Assembly: GCA_036378155.1 (NCBI GenBank)
Contig: DASUXA010000051.1
Location: 1-64,000 of the forward strand
Reading direction: 5' to 3'
DNA: 64,000 bases
Source of the DNA: DASUXA01 sp036378155
GTDB lineage: Bacteria; Actinomycetota; Actinomycetes; Mycobacteriales; Micromonosporaceae
In this document: positions 1-9,177 of the stretch, piece after piece
Position numbering within the stretch: the stretch's first letter is position 1
Layout: every line of letters begins with the position of its first letter
Notes under the pieces: generated by a model
The model's input: only the letters and a program-made list of their open reading frames with translations
What the model was told of the DNA's origin: nothing
Database searches by the model: none
Made by a program: the position numbers and the translations under genes

Positions 1-3000
1 CCCGTGCTCCCCGCGTACGCGGGGGTGATCCCCGGTCCACGAGGTTGTTCCGCTGCCACCGGCCGTGCTCCCCGCGTACGCGGGGGTGATCCCGGCATGT
101 GTGGCTGCTGGTCGAGGTGTGAGTGGTGCTCCCCGCGTACGCGGGGGTGATCCGACTGTCCGGGCCGGGCCGGGGGATGGTTGGGGGTGCTCCCCGCGTA
201 CGCGGGGGTGATCCCACCCGCTTCCGCTTCGAGCCGTCCGCGCGGGAGTGCTCCCCGCGTACGCGGGGGTGATCCGTGGCGGCGTACCGCGTCGCGGGCG
301 TCCTCGAGGTGCTCCCCGCGTACGCGGGGGTGATCCTCGCGTCGGGGTCGAGCTGCTGCAACGCCTGACGTGCTCCCCGCGTACACGGGGGTGATCCGTC
401 GTAACCGTGAACCCACGTCGTCGCATCGGTGTGCTCCCCGCGTACGCGGGGGTGATCCCCGCATCGAGAAGGCGTTGGGTTCGCGCCAGAAGTGCTCCCC
501 GCGTACGCGGGGGTGATCCCGGCTGATGCAGTCAGCACCCGGCGCGGTCACCGTGCTCCCCGCGCACGCGGGGGTGATCCCGGCACGTACACCTACGAGT
601 CCGCTTCCTGACCGTGCTCCCCGCGTACGCGGGGGTGATCCCGGGGCGGTACCGCCGTACGTAGTGGTGTACACGTGCTCCCCGCGTACGCGGGGGTGAT
701 CCCAGGCTGGCCATGACCGGGGACAGGTCCTGAGCGTGCTCCCCGCGTACGCGGGGGTGATCCCGGGGCAGCGACGGACGTGACCACACGTACGGGGTGC
801 TCCCCGCGTACGCGGGGGTGATCCTCCCGGGTGATCCGCGAGTGGGCGGCCCGCAACGTGCTCCCCGCGTACGCGGGGGTGATCCTGGCTGCGAAGACGT
901 CATCCCAGATCCACCTTTGTGCTCCCCGCGTACGCGGGGGTGATCCGTCGCCGTCGGTCGGGTCGACCAGGCCGCCGCCGTGCTCCCCGCGTACGCGGGG
1001 GTGATCCGTGAGCACTCGTCCGGTCGGCGCGCCGCGTCGCGTGCTCCCCGCGTACGCGGGGGTGATCCGCTAGCTAGGTCAACGTTGATGTCTAACCCGT
1101 TGTGCTCCCCGCGTACGCGGGGGTGATCCCCAGCCGGACACCGACAAGGCGTATTGGGAGCGGTGCTCCCCGCGTACGCGGGGGTGATCCCCTGGTCGTC
1201 GCCTGTCGGGCCTGCAACACCCGGTGCTCCCCGCGTACGCGGGGGTGATCCCGGCCGCGGCTGCGGGCTGATCGGGTCGGTCATGTGCTCCCCGCGTACG
1301 CGGGGGTGATCCCGATCCGCCGATCTCGTCGAACAGCAGGATCGTGTGCTCCCCGCGTACGCGGGGGTGATCCCTGCGCACCACACGCCAGACCCCGACG
1401 ACTTCGGTGCTCCCCGCGTACGCGGGGGTGATCCTCCGAACCCGGCTCAGCCCTTCCGCCGTCGCGGGTGCTCCCCGCGTACGCGGGGGTGATCCCGCGC
1501 CGCGCTGCGCGCCGACCGCGACAGCTTGGTGCTCCCCGCGTACGCGGGGGTGATCCCTAGCCGAAAGGCTGATGTTTGCTATCACGCAAGTGCTCCCCGC
1601 GTACGCGGGGGTGATCCCGGGGCTAGGGGAATCACTACTTACGGCCGTAAGTGCTCCCCGCGTACGCGGGGGTGATCCTGATGCGACACGCCTTGCACGT
1701 CTCTTTCAGGAGTGCTCCCCGCGTACGCGGGGGTGATCCGACCTCGCGAGCGGGATCGCCGCCCCGCCGAAGGTGCTCCCCGCGTACGCGGGGGTGATCC
1801 CGCGGGTGCGTTTTCGACGCGCCTGATCGGCATGTGCTCCCCGCGTACGCGGGGGTGATCCGGCCCACGGCGTCGCCTACATGGCCGCCGTCGCGTGCTC
1901 CCCGCGTACGCGGGGGTGATCCGGTCTGCGTCGACCCAGTGATGACTACAGAGCAGTGCTCCCCGCGTACGCGGGGGTGATCCGTCGCCCGACGCCCCGG
2001 TCCCACCGGCGCCGGTGTGCTCCCCGCGTACGCGGGGGTGATCCCTGCCGGTTCAACACCGGGGAGTTGCTGCGCGGGTGCTCCCCGCGTACGCGGGGGT
2101 GATCCGGTGCGGACGGTGCGGGTGCGTCGGATGCGGGCGTGCTCCCCGCGTACGCGGGGGTGATCCGTTCCAGGTGACCGAGATCGCCCGGCTGTACGGG
2201 TGCTCCCCGCGTACGCGGGGGTGATCCCGGCCACCCGGTGCTGTACCGGGCGGTGTCGTGGTGCTCCCCGCGTACGCGGGGGTGATCCTGTGTCGGCATG
2301 GACCGTATCCGGACTCTTTCCGTGCTCCCCGCGTACGCGGGGGTGATCCCCGTTCGGCGCAACGGTCAGCCAGTCACCGGAGGTGCTCCCCGCGTACGCG
2401 GGGGTGATCCCGTATCGCCCGCCTGATACGTCGCGGTCAGAATGTGCTCCCCGCGTACGCGGGGGTGATCCGGTCATCCCGCCGCACCCGACCCCGACGC
2501 CCGAGTGCTCCCCGCGTACGCGGGGGTGATCCCTCGCCGCCCGGATATCCCCAAGCGGCCAGAAAGTGCTCCCCGCGTACGCGGGGGTGATCCGCGGGGT
2601 CAGCGGATCGTGTTCGCCGACGAGCTGTGCTCCCCGCGTACGCGGGGGTGATCCTCGGGTTCGGTCGATCTGGCGGCACATGATCGGGTGCTCCCCGCGT
2701 ACGCGGGGGTGATCCGACCACGTTCGACCCGGACCGGGCGGGTAGCAAGTGCTCCCCGCGTACGCGGGGGTGATCCCTGGGAGTACTACCCCGACGCGGC
2801 CCGCCTCGGGTGCTCCCCGCGTACGCGGGGGTGATCCCGCCGACGCCCCGCTCAACGCCCTGTCGTCGGTGTGCTCCCCGCGTACGCGGGGGTGATCCCC
2901 GCACCCCAATCGAACGGTGACGATATTCACGGTGCTCCCCGCGTACGCGGGGGTGATCCCGGGGCGGCACTGCCCAGGTGCCGCCCCGCCCCGTGCTCCC

Positions 3001-5318
3001 CGCGTACGCGGGGGTGATCCTCGGACAGACCCGCCGAAGGCGGGGCAGTCGCCGTGCTCCCCGCGTACGCGGGGGGTGATCCTCCGATCCAGACCGGATT
3101 GTCGACCGCGACCAGGTGCTCCCCGCGTACGCGGGGGTGATCCGTCGGGGCCGATGCACAGGTACCCGTAGTCGCGGTGCTCCCCGCGTACGCGGGGGTG
3201 ATCCCGGGTAGCGAACCTTGACCACCTCGGCCTCGCTGTGCTCCCCGCGTACGCGGGGGTGATCCCCGCCTCGAAGGAAGACCATGCGCGAGACCACCGT
3301 GCTCCCCGCGTACGCGGGGGTGATCCGTACGGCGGCTACCGGTTCGTCGACGACCCGCGGTGCTCCCCGCGTACGCGGGGGTGATCCATGTAAGCGGGGT
3401 CACGTCACCGTCGAGACAGCGTGCTCCCCGCGTACGCGGGGGTGATCCCGGCAGCAGGTGGGCGGCGTCGGGTGCCTCTCCGTGCTCCCCGCGTACGCGG
3501 GGGTGATCCCGGGGCACAGCACCCGGGACTTGCCGTCCGCGCGTGCTCCCCGCGTACGCGGGGGTGATCCGGTCATGGCCTTTCTCCTTATCCGTGACGG
3601 GACGTGCTCCCCGCGTACGCGGGGGTGATCCCGAGACGCTGGGGCCGTACACCTGGCGGGTGGCGTGCTCCCCGCGTACGCGGGGGTGATCCCCGGACCC
3701 ACTTGCCCATCGCGTCGACGCCGTGGTGCTCCCCGCGTACGCGGGGGTGATCCTGATGCGACACGCCTTGCACGTCTCTTTCAGGAGTGCTCCCCGCGTA
3801 CGCGGGGGTGATCCCACACGTACGAATGATGCGACACGCCTTGCACGGTGCTCCCCGCGTACGCGGGGGTGATCCCACACCCCATGGGGTGTGCGCGTTC
3901 GTGCCGTGGTGCTCCCCGCGTACGCGGGGGTGATCCCGTGAACGATCCGCCGGTCGCGCCGGTACCGGTGTGCTCCCCGCGTACGCGGGGGTGATCCGGC
4001 GAACGACACCCTGTACTCGAACCTGCACTAGTGCTCCCCGCGTACGCGGGGGTGATCCGCGGGCCGCCGTCATCTACCGGCGGCGCAAGGAGTGCTCCCC
4101 GCGTACGCGGGGGTGATCCCCGGGCTCGCCACCCCGGCAGGAACCCGCGTCTGTGCTCCCCGCGTACGCGGGGGTGATCCCGAACTCGCCGAGCAGGGGG
4201 TCAGCGAGGGTGTGTGCTCCCCGCGTACGCGGGGGTGATCCCACCGGCAACTCGGCGGTCAGGTCGAGCGGCACGTGCTCCCCGCGTACGCGGGGGTGAT
4301 CCCGCGCCGAACTCCACCGACTCGTCCGGCTCCTCGTGCTCCCCGCGTACGCGGGGGTGATCCGCACGCGCGCACGGATCTACCGTACGGGCGCAGGTGC
4401 TCCCCGCGTACGCGGGGGTGATCCCCTGACGGCGACGACGAGGCCAAGGGAGGCGAAGTGCTCCCCGCGTACGCGGGGGTGATCCGGCGGGATTGATCGC
4501 TAGCCGTCCAGCGGCGTCGTGCTCCCCGCGTACGCGGGGGTGATCCCCGTTCGTTATGTGCTCCCCGCGTACGCGGGGGTGATCCGTACCAGCGGTGGCG
4601 GGTCGCCGCGAACCACACGTGCTCCCCGCGTACGCGGGGGTGATCCTCGAACCGCTCACCTGTCTCCAGGTGCACCATGGTGCTCCCCGCGTACGCGGGG
4701 GTGATCCGCGGTCGAGGCACTCGCCGAGGAGGTCGCCGCCGTGCTCCCCGCGTACGCGGGGGTGATCCGACGTGGCTTCATCAGGGCGTCACGCCCAGGC
4801 TGTGCTCCCCGCGTACGCGGGGGTGATCCTGGCGGACGGACATCTCTATCGTCGCGCGACGCGTGCTCCCCGCGTACGCGGGGGTGATCCGATCGCCGCG
4901 ACCTATACCGGGGCGAACGATTCGTGCTCCCCGCGTACGCGGGGGTGATCCGGCGGGGCGATCGCCGCGTAAGCGGCGAACCCGGTGCTCCCCGCGTACG
5001 CGGGGGTGATCCTGTCTAGTACACCTGTACGAACTGCGGGCGTGTGTGCTCCCCGCGTACGCGGGGGTGATCCCTGGGAGTACTACCCAGACGCGGCCCG
5101 CCTCGGGTGCTCCCCGCGTACGCGGGGGTGATCCCGGCCCCCAGGCGAGCATCGAGACCCCGGCGGCGTGCTCCCCGCGTACGCGGGGGTGATCCGTACC
5201 AGCGGTGGCGGGTCGCCGCGAACCACACGTGCTCCCCGCGTACGCGGGGGTGATCCCTGCGACGTGGCACGCCCCGCCCGCCGACCCGACGTGCTCCCCG
5301 CGTACGCGGGGGTGATCC
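1..5318 (+). CRISPR. Type I-E CRISPR array, 88 repeats in view, continues off the left edge
   Basis: Repeats are 28 nt, starting GTGCTCCCC, with central stem CCCCGCGTACGCGGGG and ending GTGATCC. The first full repeat is at 4-31 and the last at 5291-5318. Spacers are 33 nt (period 61). Exceptions are an 11-nt spacer at 4547-4557, a 34-nt terminal spacer, and one repeat with an extra G near 3073. The stem followed by a 7-nt tail fits Cas6e-type processing with the crRNA 5' handle at the right end of each repeat. Transcription is therefore inferred left to right, with leader and cas genes beyond the left edge. Repeats 7 and 10 carry single changes. Spacers 28 and 62 are identical, as are 76 and 86; 46 and 84 differ at one base; 62 and 63 overlap in target. 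Repeat-derived open frames here are artefacts. Confidence 0.98.
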
Positions 5319-5370
5319 CTGTCGCATGCGGCCCTTGGTCCTTCTGGGACGCGCGCATCCGGGATCGGGT

Positions 5371-5387
5371 ACGGAGCCTCGCTCCGT
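5371..5387 (-). terminator. Small hairpin between the array and the Rel-like gene
   Basis: ACGGAG and CTCCGT form a 6-bp stem with a 5-nt loop, just past the stop codon of the leftward Rel-like gene. No U-tract follows, which is usual for high-GC actinobacteria. A terminator role is inferred. The 83 nt between the last repeat and the stop codon hold nothing else I recognise. Confidence 0.35.
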
Positions 5388-5401
5388 CGGCGCGGCGTCG
5401 T

Positions 5402-7261
5402 TCAGCCGGCCACGCCGTCCGTCTGGGGTCGGTCCACCTCGTCGATCAGCAGGTCGGCCACGTGCTCCGGGTCGAGGCGGCAATCGTCGATCGCGACGAA
5501 CATGGTGTCCGGGTCGGGATAGCCGAGCCGCACCGCGAGCCGGACCAGCGGATGTTCCCTCGCCAGCGCCCGGTCGTGGCGGCGCAGCGCGGCGCGCAGC
5601 GCCGCGCGTCCCCGGCGTACCTTCTCCGACAGCGACAGCGCCGCCTGGTCGTGATCGCTGAACCACTGGTGGATCTGCAGCCGGGCTTGGGGCGTCCGGA
5701 CGAAACGCAGCCAGTTGCGGTCCGGCCCGCGCGGTACCGGCTGGTCGTCTTCGGTGAGGATCTCCACCAGGTCGCCGTCGCGCAGCCGGGCGGACAGCGG
5801 GATGAGCCGACCGTTGAGCCGGGCGCCGATCAGCCGGTGGCCGGTCTCGGCGTTCAACGTGTACGCCAGGTCGACCGGCGTGGCGTCGTCCGGCAGTACC
5901 ACTCGGCGACCGTCCGGCGTGAGCACCTCGATCCGCCCCTCGGCCAGGTCGCAGCGCAACGACTCCAGGAACTCCTCCGGGTCGGCGGCGATGTCCTGCC
6001 AGTCGAGCATGCGGCGCAGCCAGTCGAGATCCTCGCCCGGTACCCGTCCCGGATCGTGCGTCGGGAACCGGTACCGTGCGACGATGCCGTACTCCACCGA
6101 GCGGTGCATCGACTCGGTGCGGATCAGCACTTCGAGCGGCTGCTGCTCGGGACCGAGGACGGTGGTGTGCAGCGAGCGGTACAGGTTGTTCTTCGGCGAG
6201 GCGACGAAGTCTTTGAACCGACCCGGTACCGGTCGCCACAGTCCGTGTACCACTCCGAGCGCCGCGTAGCAGTCGGTCGGGCAGCCGGACACCACGACCA
6301 CCACGCGGGGCGGGTCGTGCGGCTCGGCGTGCCCGCCGTCGACCGTGTCGCGCCAGATCGAGTAGTAGTGCCGGGGCCGCTCGTGGACCGTGCCGCGCAC
6401 GTCCCCGCGGCGCAGCTCCACCGTCAACATCGCGATGACCTGGCGCAGGTACGCCTCGCGTCCGCGGCGTTGGGTCACGTGCCGGTGGATCCGGCTGTAC
6501 CACTCCGGCTCCAGGTGCGCCAGCACGCTGTCCTCGAGTTCGCGTTTGAGCAGCTGGATGCCGAGCCGGTCGCACAGCGGTACCAGCACGTCGCGGGTCG
6601 CGCGGGCGATCCGGGCGCGTGACGCGGGGGACCGGGCGTCCAGGGTCTGCATGTTGTGCAGCCGGTCGGCGAGTTTGATCACCAGTACCCGGACGTCCCG
6701 ACCCGCCGCGACCAGCATCTTGCGGATCGTCTCCGCCTCGGCGGCGTCGCCCAGGTGCAGCTTGTCGAACTTGGTCACCCCGTCGACCAGGTGCGCCACC
6801 TCGTCACCGAAGTCTTCGCGCAGCCTGCCCAGGGTGTAGCTGGTGTCCTCGACGGTGTCGTGCAGCAGCGCGGCGACCAGCGTGGTGGTGTCCATGCCCA
6901 GCCTTGCCAGCAGCACCGCGACCGCGAGCGGATGGGTGATGTACGGGTCGCCGCTCTTGCGCATCTGACCGCGGTGCATCTCGTCGGCGACCCGGTACGC
7001 GGCGCGCAACGATCCGATGTCCGCGTGCGGGTGGACCTCGCGGTGGGCGCGGGCGAGTTCGGCGACCGCGTCGCGGGTGCGTGGAGCCCGGGTGAGCAGA
7101 CCGGAGCCGGGAAGGATGCCGCGGAGCCGGCGGGCGATCGCGCCGGGATCGAAACCGACGTCGCTCGCGGGGCGCAATCGTGGGAACGGGCCGCCGAGCA
7201 GCGGACTCGCCGCGCCGGGCATCGGGATCGCCGTAGCGTCCCGATCGGCGCTGGCGTCCAC
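5402..7261 (-). CDS. RelA/SpoT-like (p)ppGpp synthetase/hydrolase lacking the C-terminal ACT domain
   Basis: Rel enzymes make and degrade (p)ppGpp, the stringent-response alarmone. The N-terminal half has an HD hydrolase domain with HDTVED near residue 135 and KLADRLHNM near 197. A synthetase domain follows with RFKD near 348, SLHTTV and EVLIRT near 377. A TGS domain spans about 445-505. The protein stops about 110 residues later, at roughly 619 aa, so the zinc-finger and ACT regions of full-length Rel (about 750-800 aa) are absent. The usual NGY of the synthetase is NLY here, so synthesis may be impaired while hydrolysis looks intact. GTG at 7261 is chosen because AGGAGG lies 5 nt upstream; GTG at 7267 is the alternative. 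It follows the exonuclease gene by 34 nt, probably in one operon. Confidence 0.85.
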   Translation of the reverse strand: MDASADRDATAIPMPGAASPLLGGPFPRLRPASDVGFDPGAIARRLRGILPGSGLLTRAPRTRDAVAELARAHREVHPHADIGSLRAAYRVADEMHRGQMRKSGDPYITHPLAVAVLLARLGMDTTTLVAALLHDTVEDTSYTLGRLREDFGDEVAHLVDGVTKFDKLHLGDAAEAETIRKMLVAAGRDVRVLVIKLADRLHNMQTLDARSPASRARIARATRDVLVPLCDRLGIQLLKRELEDSVLAHLEPEWYSRIHRHVTQRRGREAYLRQVIAMLTVELRRGDVRGTVHERPRHYYSIWRDTVDGGHAEPHDPPRVVVVVSGCPTDCYAALGVVHGLWRPVPGRFKDFVASPKNNLYRSLHTTVLGPEQQPLEVLIRTESMHRSVEYGIVARYRFPTHDPGRVPGEDLDWLRRMLDWQDIAADPEEFLESLRCDLAEGRIEVLTPDGRRVVLPDDATPVDLAYTLNAETGHRLIGARLNGRLIPLSARLRDGDLVEILTEDDQPVPRGPDRNWLRFVRTPQARLQIHQWFSDHDQAALSLSEKVRRGRAALRAALRRHDRALAREHPLVRLAVRLGYPDPDTMFVAIDDCRLDPEHVADLLIDEVDRPQTDGVAG

Positions 7262-7295
7262 GAGCACCTCCTCGCGTGCGGTCGCGGCTGGGTTC

Positions 7296-9125
7296 TTAGC
7301 CTAAGCGGCGTCGCGGCCGTCGATCGGTCAGTTGCGCATAGTCTTTCGGCTGACCGGCAGTGTCCACTTTGCTGAGTAGCCCCAGCCAGCGCGCCGCTCC
7401 CAGCACCGGCAACGACCAGCCGTCGGATACCTGGACGAGCCTGGTCTCCGGCCGTTCGAGCCAGGCCAGGATGCGTTCGGTTTCCTCCGCGGTCGCCGCC
7501 GGAGTCGGTCCGGGTCCGGGCAGCACGGTCTCCGCGGTGGCCAACAGTACGTCGATCGTCGCCTGGGGATGGATCCGGGGTGGCGACGTGCCCGCGGCGG
7601 CGAGTCGACCGTGCCGGACCACGGCCAGCTCCCAGCCGCCCCGCTCAGCCGGTCGGGCGGCGACCACCTGTTCGAGCGCGGTCAGCGAGCGCAGCCGCTG
7701 CATCCGGATCGTGGCGCGCAGCAGCGCCGCCAGCCGGCCCCGCACCACCGCCGCGTCCTCGTACCGCCAGGCGTCGGACAACTCGCCGATCCGGGCGAGC
7801 AGCCGTTCGACCAGCGGATCGGGAGCATCCACGGTGGCTTGCCGGACCGGGTCGGCGGCGAGCAGCGCGTACTCCTCGCTGGACACGCGGTGCTCGCAGG
7901 GCGCCGCGCAGCGTCCCAGTTCGGCGAGGGCGCACGCGGGCGTGGTGGTACGGGTGGACAACCGGTGCGTGCACTGGCGCAGCGGCACCGCGTCGTACAC
8001 CCCGGCCGCGGCCAGCTCGGCAGCCCGGCGCGACCCGAACGGCCCCAGGTAGCTCGCGCCGTCGTCGACTACCCGCCGGACCACGGACAGTCGCGGATAG
8101 GGCTCGGCGGTCAGCTTCAACCACAACGACCGCTCGGGAAACTTCGAGCGGCGGTTGTACGGCGGCTTGTGCGCGGCGATGAGCCGCAGTTCCCGGATCT
8201 CCGCCTCGAGCGCGTGCGCGCACACGATCGGCTCGACCCGCTCGGCTGCCGCCAGCATCTCGGTCATCCGGGCGCGCTTCTCCGACGCGGTGAAGTACGA
8301 CCGCACCCGCGACGCGATCGAGCGGGAGGTGCCGACGTACAGCACCCGGTCGCGACCGCCCCGGAACACGTACACGCCCGGCGCGTCCGGCAGACCGTCG
8401 GCGAGGTGCCGCTTGCGCCGTTGCACCGGGCTCACGGCGCGCGAGAACGCGACCGCGTCACCCAGGGTGAACACGCGGTAGCTGCCGAGCCGTTCCATCA
8501 GACCGTGCAGGACGTCGACAGTGGCGCGCGCGTCGGCGAGCGCGCGGTGGCACGGTTCGCGCTCGGCGCGGAAGAACCGGGCGAGTGTGGCGAGCTTGTG
8601 GTTGGGCACTTCGTCGCGGGTCAACGCGCGGCGGGCGAGGACAACCGTGTCGAGCACCACCGGCTTCGGCCACGGGTGCCCGTGCCGGGCGCAGGCTGCC
8701 TTGAGGAACCCGATGTCGTACGGCGCGTTGTGCGCCACCCACACCGCGCCGCGGGCGAATTCCAGGAACGCGGGCAGGACCGTGTCCAGGCGCGGGGCGG
8801 GCAGCAGCATCGCCTCGGTGATCCCGGTCAGCACGGTGATGTACGGCGGGACTGGAACGCCCGGATTGACCAGCGTCGCGAACTCGCCGAGTTCGTCGCC
8901 GCCGCGTACCTTGACCGCGCCGATCTCGGTGATCCCGCAGTCGTCCGCCGAACCGCCGGTGGTCTCCAGATCGAGGACGACGAACGTGGTGTCGCGCAGG
9001 CTTGCCTCGGCGGGGTCGCCGATGATCTGGTCGAGCGACTGTTGCAGGTACGGGGGCACGGCCGGGACGGTACCGGGGCCGTCTGACAGCGCCCGCACCC
9101 CGGTACGCGAGGACCGCCCCGTCAC
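7296..9125 (-). CDS. DEDDh exonuclease fused to a UvrC-like GIY-YIG nuclease
   Basis: The N-terminal 200 residues are a DnaQ-type 3'-5' exonuclease: DLETTG near residue 50, HNAPYDIGFLK near 135, and HRALADAR near 193 giving the DEDDh His and Asp. From about 245 a GIY-YIG domain follows (PGVYVF, LYVGTS, RVRSYF) and continues as a UvrC/Cho-like region with a Cys cluster (CTHR, CALAELGRCAAPC). This architecture matches the actinobacterial Rv2191 type as I recall it. A DNA-repair role, incision plus end trimming, is inferred from the fusion. It is divergent from the NYN gene with a 52-nt gap and probably leads the operon with the Rel-like gene. The GTG start lacks a clear Shine-Dalgarno, and GTG at 9059 is possible. 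Confidence 0.9.
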   Translation of the reverse strand: MTGRSSRTGVRALSDGPGTVPAVPPYLQQSLDQIIGDPAEASLRDTTFVVLDLETTGGSADDCGITEIGAVKVRGGDELGEFATLVNPGVPVPPYITVLTGITEAMLLPAPRLDTVLPAFLEFARGAVWVAHNAPYDIGFLKAACARHGHPWPKPVVLDTVVLARRALTRDEVPNHKLATLARFFRAEREPCHRALADARATVDVLHGLMERLGSYRVFTLGDAVAFSRAVSPVQRRKRHLADGLPDAPGVYVFRGGRDRVLYVGTSRSIASRVRSYFTASEKRARMTEMLAAAERVEPIVCAHALEAEIRELRLIAAHKPPYNRRSKFPERSLWLKLTAEPYPRLSVVRRVVDDGASYLGPFGSRRAAELAAAGVYDAVPLRQCTHRLSTRTTTPACALAELGRCAAPCEHRVSSEEYALLAADPVRQATVDAPDPLVERLLARIGELSDAWRYEDAAVVRGRLAALLRATIRMQRLRSLTALEQVVAARPAERGGWELAVVRHGRLAAAGTSPPRIHPQATIDVLLATAETVLPGPGPTPAATAEETERILAWLERPETRLVQVSDGWSLPVLGAARWLGLLSKVDTAGQPKDYAQLTDRRPRRRLG

Positions 9126-9177
9126 TCGGATCGGCCCGCGTCACGGTGTTCGTGCCGCCTGGTGGGACACTGGACGC

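Noticed and set aside
532..5152. Long open frames with PRVRGEH, ITPAYAGST and SPPRTRGA repeats
   Set aside because: These are translations of the CRISPR repeats in three frames, a known annotation artefact, not proteins.
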